The notes under the pieces: generated by a model
What the model was told of the DNA's origin: nothing
The model's input: only the letters and a program-made list of their open reading frames with translations
The model's database searches: none
Translations under genes and position numbers: made by a program
Assembly (NCBI GenBank): GCA_051881455.1
Contig: JBJEPX010000052.1
Location: 1 to 8,922 of the forward strand
From: Fimenecus sp051881455
Lineage (GTDB): Bacteria > Bacillota > Clostridia > Oscillospirales > Acutalibacteraceae
DNA: 8,922 nt
Reading direction: 5' to 3'
In this document: positions 1 through 4,828 of the stretch, in pieces
How the letters are laid out: each line of letters starts with the position of its first letter
How positions within the stretch are numbered: the stretch's first letter is position 1

Positions 1-214
1 GTAGCCCAAAAAACCGCTTGCGGCAGGGGGGCTGTGCGGTGGGCAGCCCCCGCAGCGAGGACATGACCAGCACACCGAGCGGCGTCTGAAAAAAGCGCAG
101 CTCGCCGTTTATTTCCGGGAATTCCTCCCCGCCCTGTACCACGGCGATGGCCTGCGGACGGCTGCGCAGCATCACGAGGAACTGCCCGCCGGGGATCAGC
201 TGATGGTTCTGCAT
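1..214 (-). CDS. Superoxide dismutase-like (Cu/Zn-SOD family) protein, N-terminal fragment
   Basis: The visible 71 codons begin MQNHQLIPGG and contain RPQAIAVVQGGEEFPEINGE followed by LRFFQTPLGVLVMSSLRGLP and a cysteine just before FFGL. From memory, this matches the start of the short Cu/Zn-SOD-like family of Firmicutes, where a tyrosine/phenylalanine-rich strand and GVLV are followed by an FGFHIHEG copper ligand motif. The gene leaves the window exactly where that histidine motif would start, so metal ligands cannot be checked. The ATG at 212-214 has a well placed GGAGGTG eight bases upstream, which supports this start. Members of this family without a secretion signal are probably cytoplasmic, and no signal peptide is visible. 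The enzymatic role (superoxide dismutation) is family-based inference; many Firmicutes members are uncharacterised. Confidence 0.72.
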   Translation of the reverse strand, partial: MQNHQLIPGGQFLVMLRSRPQAIAVVQGGEEFPEINGELRFFQTPLGVLVMSSLRGLPTAQPPCRKRFFGL

Positions 215-249
215 AGAAAAAACACCTCCGCACCATATTATGCGGGGCC

Positions 250-285
250 AGCAAAAAAACTCCCCTGCGGGGGAGCTTTTTTGCT
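250..285 (-). terminator. Rho-independent terminator, bidirectional form
   Basis: CTCCCC (260-265) pairs with GGGGAG (270-275) around a TGCG loop, extended by seven A on the left and six T on the right. It lies just downstream (minus strand) of the surface protein stop at 300 and upstream of the SOD-like gene. It therefore mainly ends the surface protein transcript. Confidence 0.88.
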
Positions 286-299
286 GAAAATGGGATGTT

Positions 300-1361
300 T
301 TATTTTTTGCGGGTAATGGCCGCCATGCCGAGAAGGGACACAACAGCCAGCGCAGCAGCTGCGCCGACAAAATCATTCGCGCCGGTGGCGGGGTTCTCGG
401 CTGTTTCGGTGGTCGTGGTGGTGTCGGTGGTGTCATCGGGGATGATAACCACAATGGAAGCTTTTTTAGCGGTAATCTCTTCCCCTGCAGGCACCTTGGT
501 CCCATTCACGGTGATTTCTTCCCCTGTCTCATTTTTCAGGACCACACCTTCGGGAACACTTTGGAGCGTATTGCCCTGCACAACGGTAAAGGTGCCGCCC
601 TGCTGCATGGCCTCTTTAGCGGCCTTCCCGATATGGTACTGCATATTGCTGTCTGTGATCACCACTGCAGCGGGTTCAGTATAGGTCAAGGGATTGGTAT
701 CGTAGCTGCCGCCGGTCAGTGTAGGCGTGCCGTAATTGTTTCCATTAGTTAATACCAATGGCTTATTGTTAGCATTAAATTTTCCCCCGGAAACATCCAA
801 CTTGCTATCATTCATTGTAAGCCCCAGCACCGCGTTTCCATTACTTTGGAAGTTGCCGCTCTCGATAGTCACCTGGCCAGCTTCGTCACACCATACCGCA
901 TAGTAGTTCGTGCCTGTGATGTTGACATTGCGCAGAAGCACATCCGACGCGTTATAAACATTGATTCCTCCCGCGATAGTAATGTCCTCTATTAAAACAT
1001 TTTGTGTAACGCCTTCATCTCCAACAAACAGCCCGTAAGAACCACCGTTAGCATCAAATTTACCGTTTTTAATGGTGAGATTCTTCCCTTGGAAAATAAC
1101 CGCAAAGTTATTGGCTTTGAAGGTCATCCCATTCAAATCTATTGTGCAATTATCGGCAGCGTCTACTACATCTGCAGCACCTGCGTTTAAAGTGGCAGTC
1201 GTATCAATACTACCAGTCAACTTCACATATGCACCTTCATTTTGCAAGGCGTTTTTCAGTTCTTCATATGTGCTGACATTCACTTCCGCCGCCATCGCCG
1301 TAACGGGCAGCAGGACGGCTACCATCAGCAGCGCCAGCGCTATTGCTAATAATTTCTTCAT
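300..1361 (-). CDS. Secreted, sortase-anchored beta-helix-type surface protein
   Basis: This 353-residue protein starts with a signal peptide (MKKLLAIALALLMVAVLLPV, probable cleavage after TAMA, residue 24). Residues 26-230 hold repeated short turns such as NGKFDANGGSYG, SGNFQSNGNA, SGGKFNANNK and TGGSYDTNP, spaced like the rungs of a right-handed parallel beta-helix of the pectate-lyase-like or adhesin type. A threonine-rich linker (309-321) leads to NPATG (323-327), then a hydrophobic segment and RKK. This is a cell-wall sorting signal of the (N/S)PxTG kind rather than LPxTG. An in-frame extension up to 1508 was rejected, because AAAGGAGAGG lies just before the ATG at 1361 and the signal peptide begins there. 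It has its own promoter at about 1456-1484 and a terminator at 250-285, so it is a single-gene unit. The ligand or polymer bound is unknown; no catalytic residues were recognised. Confidence 0.85.
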   Translation of the reverse strand: MKKLLAIALALLMVAVLLPVTAMAAEVNVSTYEELKNALQNEGAYVKLTGSIDTTATLNAGAADVVDAADNCTIDLNGMTFKANNFAVIFQGKNLTIKNGKFDANGGSYGLFVGDEGVTQNVLIEDITIAGGINVYNASDVLLRNVNITGTNYYAVWCDEAGQVTIESGNFQSNGNAVLGLTMNDSKLDVSGGKFNANNKPLVLTNGNNYGTPTLTGGSYDTNPLTYTEPAAVVITDSNMQYHIGKAAKEAMQQGGTFTVVQGNTLQSVPEGVVLKNETGEEITVNGTKVPAGEEITAKKASIVVIIPDDTTDTTTTTETAENPATGANDFVGAAAALAVVSLLGMAAITRKK

Positions 1362-1398
1362 GTTTTTACCTCTCCTTTTTGTTTTGCCTCTCAAAGAC

Positions 1399-1424
1399 CA
1401 TCCTGTTTGCATGCAAACAGGATG
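1399..1424 (-). repeat. Perfect 26-bp palindrome in surface protein leader
   Basis: The half-site CATCCTGTTTGCA is followed directly by its exact reverse complement, centred between 1411 and 1412. It lies between the -10 box and the ribosome site of the surface protein gene, so it is either a protein-binding operator or a leader RNA hairpin. The 8-mer CCTGTTTG of the half-site occurs again at 1473-1480 next to the -35 box. Confidence 0.8.
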
Positions 1425-1439
1425 ACCCCCGGGGGTCAT
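1422..1439 (-). repeat. Perfect 18-bp palindrome abutting the first
   Basis: ATGACCCCC is followed directly by GGGGGTCAT. It shares three bases (1422-1424) with the 26-bp palindrome, so the two RNA hairpins could not both form completely. It starts roughly ten bases after the predicted transcription start of the surface protein gene. Confidence 0.75.
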
Positions 1440-1455
1440 ATTTTTAGTTCTGTTT

Positions 1456-1484
1456 ATTATATCAAGAGTTTTCCTGTTTGAAAA
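1456..1484 (-). promoter_or_regulatory. Promoter of surface protein gene
   Basis: A minus-strand TATAAT (1461-1456) is preceded by TGA, which forms an extended -10, and by TTTTCA (1484-1479) at 17 bases as a weak -35. Predicted start of transcription is near 1449, giving a leader of about 90 nt. Confidence 0.65.
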
Positions 1485-1542
1485 GTGCTTTTCTTGCCAA
1501 TTCAGCAAAAATATTACATAAATTTTCCTGTCTGTTTTTGTA

Positions 1543-1821
1543 TCATTTTTCGCCTATGGGACCTTTTGCGTCCACATGGCTTTCCCGAATCAGCCGCAGC
1601 TTTTCTGCGCGGGAAAGGCGCTTGAGGGCGGTTTCCCGGCGCAGTGCCGCCGGTTTATCCATAGCCTCCTCGCAATAGCGGAGCATTACAGGCCCGCGGC
1701 CGCGGGTATATTTCGCGCCCCGTCCGCTGTTGTGGGCCGCCAGCCGCCGGGGGATATCGTCGGTGCATCCGGTATACAGCGTCCCGTCCCGGCATTCCAG
1801 CATATAGACCCACCAGCCCAC
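1543..1821 (-). CDS. Small GIY-YIG nuclease-superfamily protein (UPF0213/YhbQ-like)
   Basis: The 92-residue protein is almost entirely one GIY-YIG domain. WVYMLEC (4-10) and LYTGCT (15-20) form the two signature strands, followed by DIPRRLAAHN (22-31), GAKYTRGRGPV (35-45) and a C-terminal E (YCEEAMDKPAALRRE). Length and layout match the stand-alone UPF0213/YhbQ family, whose members act on nucleic acids but whose cellular role is unsettled. The start chosen is GTG at 1821, with GGGGG seven bases upstream. An ATG further upstream in the same frame would make the gene cover the whole tRNA-Arg and was rejected. It lies downstream of tRNA-Arg and its terminator, and no clear promoter of its own was found. 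This looks like ordinary chromosomal background. Confidence 0.85.
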   Translation of the reverse strand: MGWWVYMLECRDGTLYTGCTDDIPRRLAAHNSGRGAKYTRGRGPVMLRYCEEAMDKPAALRRETALKRLSRAEKLRLIRESHVDAKGPIGEK

Positions 1822-1862
1822 AGCGTTTCCCCCTTTTTCCCCGGCACAGACCGGTTCGGAAC

Positions 1863-1895
1863 AAAAAAACCGCCACAGTGGATAGCCTGTGGCGG
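1863..1895 (-). terminator. Terminator of tRNA-Arg
   Basis: On the minus strand CCGCCACAG (1895-1887) pairs perfectly with CTGTGGCGG (1878-1870), followed by seven T. It begins two bases after the encoded CCA of the tRNA. Confidence 0.92.
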
Positions 1896-1897
1896 AA

Positions 1898-1974
1898 TGG
1901 CGCGCTGTAAGGGATTCGAACCCCTGGCCTTCTGGTCCGTAGCCAGACGCTCTATCCAGCTGAGCTAACAGCGC
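1898..1974 (-). tRNA. tRNA-Arg(ACG)
   Basis: Read on the minus strand, the acceptor arms GCGCTGT and ACAGCGC pair over seven bases. The D arm GCTC...GAGC, the anticodon stem TCTGG/CCAGA with loop CTACGGA, and the T arm AGGGG-TTCGAAT-CCCTT all form. The anticodon ACG reads arginine codons CGN, with A34 normally deaminated to inosine. The discriminator is G and CCA is encoded. Promoter and terminator are both adjacent, so it is a single-gene unit. Confidence 0.96.
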
Positions 1975-1996
1975 ATTTGCTTTTGACAGCTTAATT

Positions 1997-2025
1997 ATAC
2001 TATCACATCGGGAGAAAATAGTCAA
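1997..2025 (-). promoter_or_regulatory. Promoter of tRNA-Arg
   Basis: The minus strand shows TTGACT (2025-2020), 17 bases, then TAGTAT (2002-1997) preceded by TGA. An overlapping TATAAT (1999-1994) would need a 20-base spacer. The tRNA begins about 20 bases downstream. Confidence 0.68.
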
Positions 2026-2088
2026 TTCTTTTTTTGGCTTTTTTCAAAATCTTTTATTTTTTCGGGGTATTTTAACGGGCGGCGGCTC

Positions 2089-2117
2089 TTGCATTTTGAC
2101 CCAAAGTATAGTAGAAT
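2089..2117 (+). promoter_or_regulatory. Possible promoter for the tRNA-Ser region
   Basis: TTGCAT (2089-2094), 17 bases, then TAGAAT (2112-2117). The match is weak, and TTGACC at 2096 is another possible -35 but with poor spacing. It would transcribe the half tRNA-Ser and could read on into the intact tRNA-Ser, for which no good promoter was found nearby. Confidence 0.35.
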
Positions 2118-2159
2118 AAGGAGCGTCTCCTCTCACTGAAAATTGGAGACAAATAATCC

Positions 2160-2200
2160 GGAGACGTATCGAAGTGGTCATAACGGGACTGACTCGAAAT
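2160..2200 (+). pseudogene. 5' half of a tRNA-Ser(CGA), broken in the anticodon arm
   Basis: GGAGACG (acceptor strand), TA, a D arm with an AAGTGGTCATAA-type loop, then ACTGA (2188-2192) and the loop CTCGAAA (2193-2199) give the front half of a class II tRNA with anticodon CGA. A normal gene would continue with TCAGT to close the anticodon stem, then a long variable arm, a T arm and CGTCTCC. Here the sequence becomes T-rich after the loop, and no matching 3' half was found elsewhere in the window. A break inside the anticodon loop is a known outcome of tyrosine-recombinase integration, and the integrase gene lies nearby. It cannot make a functional tRNA by itself. Confidence 0.75.
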
Positions 2201-2284
2201 TTTTTGAAGAGTTGGCTGTTTGCTCCGCTTAAAAAGCCCGTAAAATCAGGAGCTTTCTTCGGTTCGAAAATTGAATATTTTATT

Positions 2285-2310
2285 GTTCTTTCCGTCAGTT
2301 CTTTCCAAAA
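2285..2310 (+). repeat. Candidate integrase arm sites, left pair
   Basis: GTTCTTTCC occurs at 2285-2293 and 2298-2306. The second copy extends to GTTCTTTCCAAAA (2298-2310), which is the exact inverse of 2522-2534. Copies are 13 bases apart start to start. Confidence 0.5.
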
Positions 2311-2321
2311 GTTTTTGGAAA
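2302..2321. repeat. 20-bp palindrome upstream of tRNA-Ser
   Basis: TTTCCAAAA and TTTTGGAAA are separated by GT, overlapping the second GTTCTTTCC word. It could be a recombinase or accessory-protein site. It is too AT-rich and lacks a suitable tail to be a convincing terminator. Confidence 0.5.
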
Positions 2322-2341
2322 TAATGCGGAATTACATACAC

Positions 2342-2430
2342 GGAGAGTTGTCCGAGTGGTCGAAGGTGCAGCACTCGAAATGCTGTGTTCCCAAAAGGAA
2401 CCTAGGGTTCGAATCCCTAACTCTCCGCCA
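2342..2430 (+). tRNA. tRNA-Ser(CGA)
   Basis: The acceptor stem GGAGAGT/ACTCTCC is perfect. The anticodon stem CAGCA/TGCTG encloses the loop CTCGAAA (anticodon CGA, codon UCG). A long variable arm GTTCC-CAAAA-GGAAC, typical of serine tRNAs, is followed by the T arm TAGGG-TTCGAAT-CCCTA. The discriminator is G, with CCA encoded at 2428-2430. It has the same anticodon as the broken copy 141 bases upstream but differs in stems and D arm. Its 3' end is next to the integrase gene, so it is either a replacement carried by the element or the integration target. Confidence 0.96.
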
Positions 2431-2473
2431 AAAAGTCCAGTAAACAAGCGTGTTTGCCGGACTTTTCTTTTTT
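2431..2473 (+). terminator. Terminator of tRNA-Ser, possibly shared with the integrase
   Basis: AAAAGTCC pairs with GGACTTTT, with a second helix AAACA/TGTTT inside and an AGCG loop, followed by TCTTTTTT. On the minus strand five T follow, so it may also end the integrase transcript. Confidence 0.8.
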
Positions 2474-2504
2474 GCTCGTTTGCTCAAAATCGGCTCAAAA
2501 CTAT

Positions 2505-2534
2505 GGAAAGAACAGCCTGTTTTTTGGAAAGAAC
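2505..2534 (-). repeat. Candidate integrase arm sites, right pair
   Basis: GGAAAGAAC occurs at 2505-2513 and 2526-2534, inverted relative to the pair upstream of the tRNA. The second copy extends to TTTTGGAAAGAAC (2522-2534), the inverse of 2298-2310. The stretch 2474-2575 holds no gene. Confidence 0.5.
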
Positions 2535-2575
2535 AAGACGATTTCGGGCATTTTGGCATATTCGAACCGTTAAAA

Positions 2576-3790
2576 TCAGTTCGTTCCGCCATCGTTTGAA
2601 ATTTCGGTCCATTTGCTACTAAAATTCACCGATTCGGGAAGTGCCATTCCGCTGACCATTGCCTTTGCCGACGACAGTTTTGAAGTGTAGTCAAGGTGGG
2701 CATAAATGTTAGCGGTTGTGGAAAAATCACTGTGTCCAAGCCACTCCTGAATTTGTTTCAGCGGTACGCCGTTCGCAAGAAGCAGACTTGCGCAACTGTG
2801 TCTTAAATCGTGAAAACGCATTCTTTTACAGCCGTGCTTTTGGATATACTGTGGGAAATAGCTTGTCAAGTATTCCGGTCGCATTAAATCTCCCAGCTCG
2901 TCTACAAAGACATAACCGTCATATTCGTAGTTGTAGCAGTTTCCGCAGACCCTTTTGTTGACTTCTTGTGCCGCTTTTACTTCTTTGAAATACTCCGCAA
3001 AGCTGCCGACAAGCGGAAGCGTACGCATACTGGATTTTGTTTTTGCAGAGTCCTGTGCGTACATTTTTGTTTTTCCGTCCACTTGCAGCGATGTGACCGT
3101 GTGCCTTATAGTGATTGTGCCACGCTCAAAGTCAATAGCGTCCCATTTCAGTCCGCAGACCTCGCCACGACGCAAGCCGTAGAAAGCGGCGACCAAAACT
3201 GGAAGTTCCAACTTTGTCCCTTTGACAACTTCAAATAAGTGTTGCAGTTCTTCCGCATCAAGGAATACAGGCTGATAATCGTTCTTTTTCGGGCGGTCTA
3301 CTTTCATTGCCACATTCTGCGTAACAAGGTCGGTTTTCATTGCGTATTTCAGCGCCTGATGAATAACAGCGTGATAGTGAATAACCGAGTTTGGCTTGAC
3401 TGTTTTCAGTTTTTCGGAATAGAATTGCTGAATGTGTCTTGCCTCTAATCCCTGAAGCGTTAATGCCTTCTTACGAAAATACGGCTCAATCACCGATTTC
3501 ACCATTTGCTCGTAAGAGCTGAATGTGGTTGCCTTTACACGCACCTTGACGATTTCTAACCATTCAAGCAGATAGTCTGCAAACGGCATATCAGAGGCAA
3601 GTTCGCCGACTTCTTGCGGCGGTACAAATTCACTTCTGATTCGTGCGAGTTCTGCTTCGGCTTTTCGTTTGTTGCCCTTTTCGGACAGTCCCGTGGAAAA
3701 GTATTTCACACGGCGTTTTCCGTTGTTGTTATAGTAACTCAGCACTACATAATAAAAACCTTTTTTAACTTGTAGGTGTCCTGATACCAT
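2576..3790 (-). CDS. int: Tyrosine-family site-specific integrase
   Basis: The 404-residue protein has the standard three-part layout. The N-terminal arm-binding region (about 1-60) includes GFYYVVLSYYNNNGKRR. A SAM-like core-binding domain follows (about 68-165). The catalytic domain (about 172-385) carries every expected residue: R207 in YGLRRGE, a lysine near 250-252 in the KTKSSMRTLPL strand, H327 and R330 in FHDLRH, H353 in LGHSD and nucleophile Y363 in NIYAHL. This makes it an active-looking Tn916/ICE-type integrase that cuts and rejoins attachment sites through a 3'-phosphotyrosine link. ATG at 3790 has AGGAG nine bases upstream. It has its own promoter (about 3845-3873) and is transcribed toward the tRNA-Ser. 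The cysteine pair CGNC (282-285) is an oddity of unknown meaning. The partner excisionase is probably the HTH protein at 7726-7953. Confidence 0.95.
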   Translation of the reverse strand: MVSGHLQVKKGFYYVVLSYYNNNGKRRVKYFSTGLSEKGNKRKAEAELARIRSEFVPPQEVGELASDMPFADYLLEWLEIVKVRVKATTFSSYEQMVKSVIEPYFRKKALTLQGLEARHIQQFYSEKLKTVKPNSVIHYHAVIHQALKYAMKTDLVTQNVAMKVDRPKKNDYQPVFLDAEELQHLFEVVKGTKLELPVLVAAFYGLRRGEVCGLKWDAIDFERGTITIRHTVTSLQVDGKTKMYAQDSAKTKSSMRTLPLVGSFAEYFKEVKAAQEVNKRVCGNCYNYEYDGYVFVDELGDLMRPEYLTSYFPQYIQKHGCKRMRFHDLRHSCASLLLANGVPLKQIQEWLGHSDFSTTANIYAHLDYTSKLSSAKAMVSGMALPESVNFSSKWTEISNDGGTN

Positions 3791-3828
3791 TGTTTTTAAC
3801 TCCTTTCATTGTACATCACAGGAAAGAC

Positions 3829-3864
3829 CTACACCGACAAGCCTATTATAGCTTGCCGGCGTAG
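3829..3864 (-). promoter_or_regulatory. Inverted repeat over the integrase -10 box (operator candidate)
   Basis: Arms of 14 bases (3829-3842 and 3851-3864) flank an 8-base centre. On the minus strand all 14 positions pair if two G-T wobbles are allowed, and the centre contains TATAAT. A protein bound here would block the integrase promoter. It also works as an RNA hairpin for read-through from the mob operon, but no T-run follows. Confidence 0.6.
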
Positions 3865-3873
3865 TTCTTTCCA
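3845..3873 (-). promoter_or_regulatory. Integrase promoter
   Basis: TGGAAA (3873-3868), 17 bases, TATAAT (3850-3845). The -35 box overlaps a fifth copy of the GTTCTTTCC word (3864-3872) that also flanks the tRNA-Ser, which may allow control by the integrase or an accessory factor. Confidence 0.6.
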
Positions 3874-3910
3874 TTCTGCAAAAGTCACTCGCTGTACACT
3901 TTAGTTCGAA

Positions 3911-4828
3911 TTAACGAGCGTCTCTGTTGCGCTCTCGTTGGCGTTTCAAAAGTTCCAAGCCTTTCAGAATATCTCGTTTAATTTGCTCATCGCTGTAATT
4001 TTGCGGAAAGTATTTGCGAAGCTCATCACGAGGCAGCTTGATTTGTTCTCTTTGATTTGGTTTTTCTTCCGATAAAACAGCGTAGACCGCATCGGCAGTA
4101 AGCAAGCCGTCTTGCGACATTTTCTTCAGCCTGATACTCTGTGCGTGTGACGGTGTGCAGTCGTTCATATTGATTGCGTCAAGCAAAGTGAGCTGTTCTT
4201 CTCGGTCAAGGTAGGAGATTTCTACCGCAGGGTTGAAAGCGATTTTATTATCATCTACCATTGAAAGCAGTTCGGGAATTAAGTAAGTTAAGCGGATATA
4301 GCGTTGGATTTGTCGCTCACTATCATCGCTGTCTTTGCTCACTTGTGTTACACTCAACAACTTCTCGCCAACTTGGCGAGAAGTAACACCCTGATGTTTT
4401 ATCGCTTCCAGCTTCATCTTATACGCAAAGGCTTTTTCGCTTGGCAGTATTGTTTCTCTTTGCAGATTGGCGTCCACCATTGCGATTACCGCTTCGTCGT
4501 CGGACATCTCACGGACGATAACCGGCATGGTTTCAATCCCCAGCATCTGACACGCCGCAAGCCTTCTATGCCCCGAAATAAGCTCGTATCCGCCGTCAGG
4601 CAGTGGTCTTGCAAGTGCCGGAGTTATCGTTCCGACCTTGCGTATACTTTCAATCATTCGCTTCATTTCTTCGTTATTCAATATCTTAAAGGGGTGATTC
4701 TTAAAAGGATGAAGCTCGTCAAGCGGTATATTCTTTACACGCTCAAGCTTTGCGTCGTCACGCTCCGCTTGCGTTGTGAATAGGTCGTCCAAAGTCGGTA
4801 AAGTAAAATCTGATTTTCGTTTTGTCAT
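3911..4828 (-). CDS. ParB/Spo0J-like partition protein
   Basis: The 305-residue protein opens with a short basic tail, then the ParB nuclease-like fold. IPLDELHPFKNHPF (34-47) is box I, SGHRRLAACQMLG (85-97) carries the GHRR nucleotide-binding signature, and DANLQRE (119-125) is the box III motif. A helix-turn-helix region follows (about 148-185, GVTSRQVGEKL...RQIQRYIRL). The C-terminal part is charged and helical. ParB proteins bind a centromere site and, in well-studied cases, use CTP to spread on DNA; here the role in element maintenance is inferred. The ATG overlaps the relaxase stop as ATGA, so translation is probably coupled. No ParA gene is visible beside it. No clear terminator separates it from the integrase, so the operon may read through. 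Confidence 0.88.
   Translation of the reverse strand: MTKRKSDFTLPTLDDLFTTQAERDDAKLERVKNIPLDELHPFKNHPFKILNNEEMKRMIESIRKVGTITPALARPLPDGGYELISGHRRLAACQMLGIETMPVIVREMSDDEAVIAMVDANLQRETILPSEKAFAYKMKLEAIKHQGVTSRQVGEKLLSVTQVSKDSDDSERQIQRYIRLTYLIPELLSMVDDNKIAFNPAVEISYLDREEQLTLLDAINMNDCTPSHAQSIRLKKMSQDGLLTADAVYAVLSEEKPNQREQIKLPRDELRKYFPQNYSDEQIKRDILKGLELLKRQRERNRDAR
4345..4389. repeat. Nested palindrome inside the parB-like gene
   Basis: CTTCTCGCCAA (4361-4371) and TTGGCGAGAAG (4373-4383) form perfect 11-base arms around a single C. Outside them GTGTTA (4345-4350) matches TAACAC (4384-4389), with nine extra bases on one side. It lies in the codons for the helix-turn-helix region, and might be a centromere-like or regulatory site. 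Confidence 0.65.

Larger units (their letters stand above)
2201..2341. other. AT-rich spacer between broken and intact tRNA-Ser
   Basis: No credible gene is seen. It holds two GTTCTTTCC words, the palindrome at 2302-2321, and the words GTTTGCTC (2218), TAAAATCAG (2241) and CGGTTCGAA (2260). Each of these words recurs between the intact tRNA and the integrase gene, at 2478, 2571 and, inverted, 2561. The shared words suggest it belongs to the element or to a related older one. Confidence 0.5.

Noticed and set aside
1362..1508. In-frame N-terminal extension of the surface protein (49 codons)
   Set aside because: It crosses the leader palindromes and the -10 box; the ribosome site and signal peptide place the start at 1361.
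1576..1968. 130-codon plus-strand ORF opposite the GIY-YIG gene and tRNA-Arg
   Set aside because: It overlaps a tRNA and a conserved domain on the other strand, so chance is the simplest explanation.
1822..2025. Extended start of the GIY-YIG gene
   Set aside because: It would cover the whole tRNA-Arg and its terminator; GTG at 1821 has a ribosome site and matches family length.
2174..2443. Plus-strand ORF of 89 codons
   Set aside because: It runs through the half tRNA-Ser, the spacer and the intact tRNA-Ser, with no ribosome site.
4304..4783. 159-codon plus-strand ORF opposite the parB-like gene
   Set aside because: It is antisense to a well supported gene, lacks a ribosome site and shows no recognisable domain.
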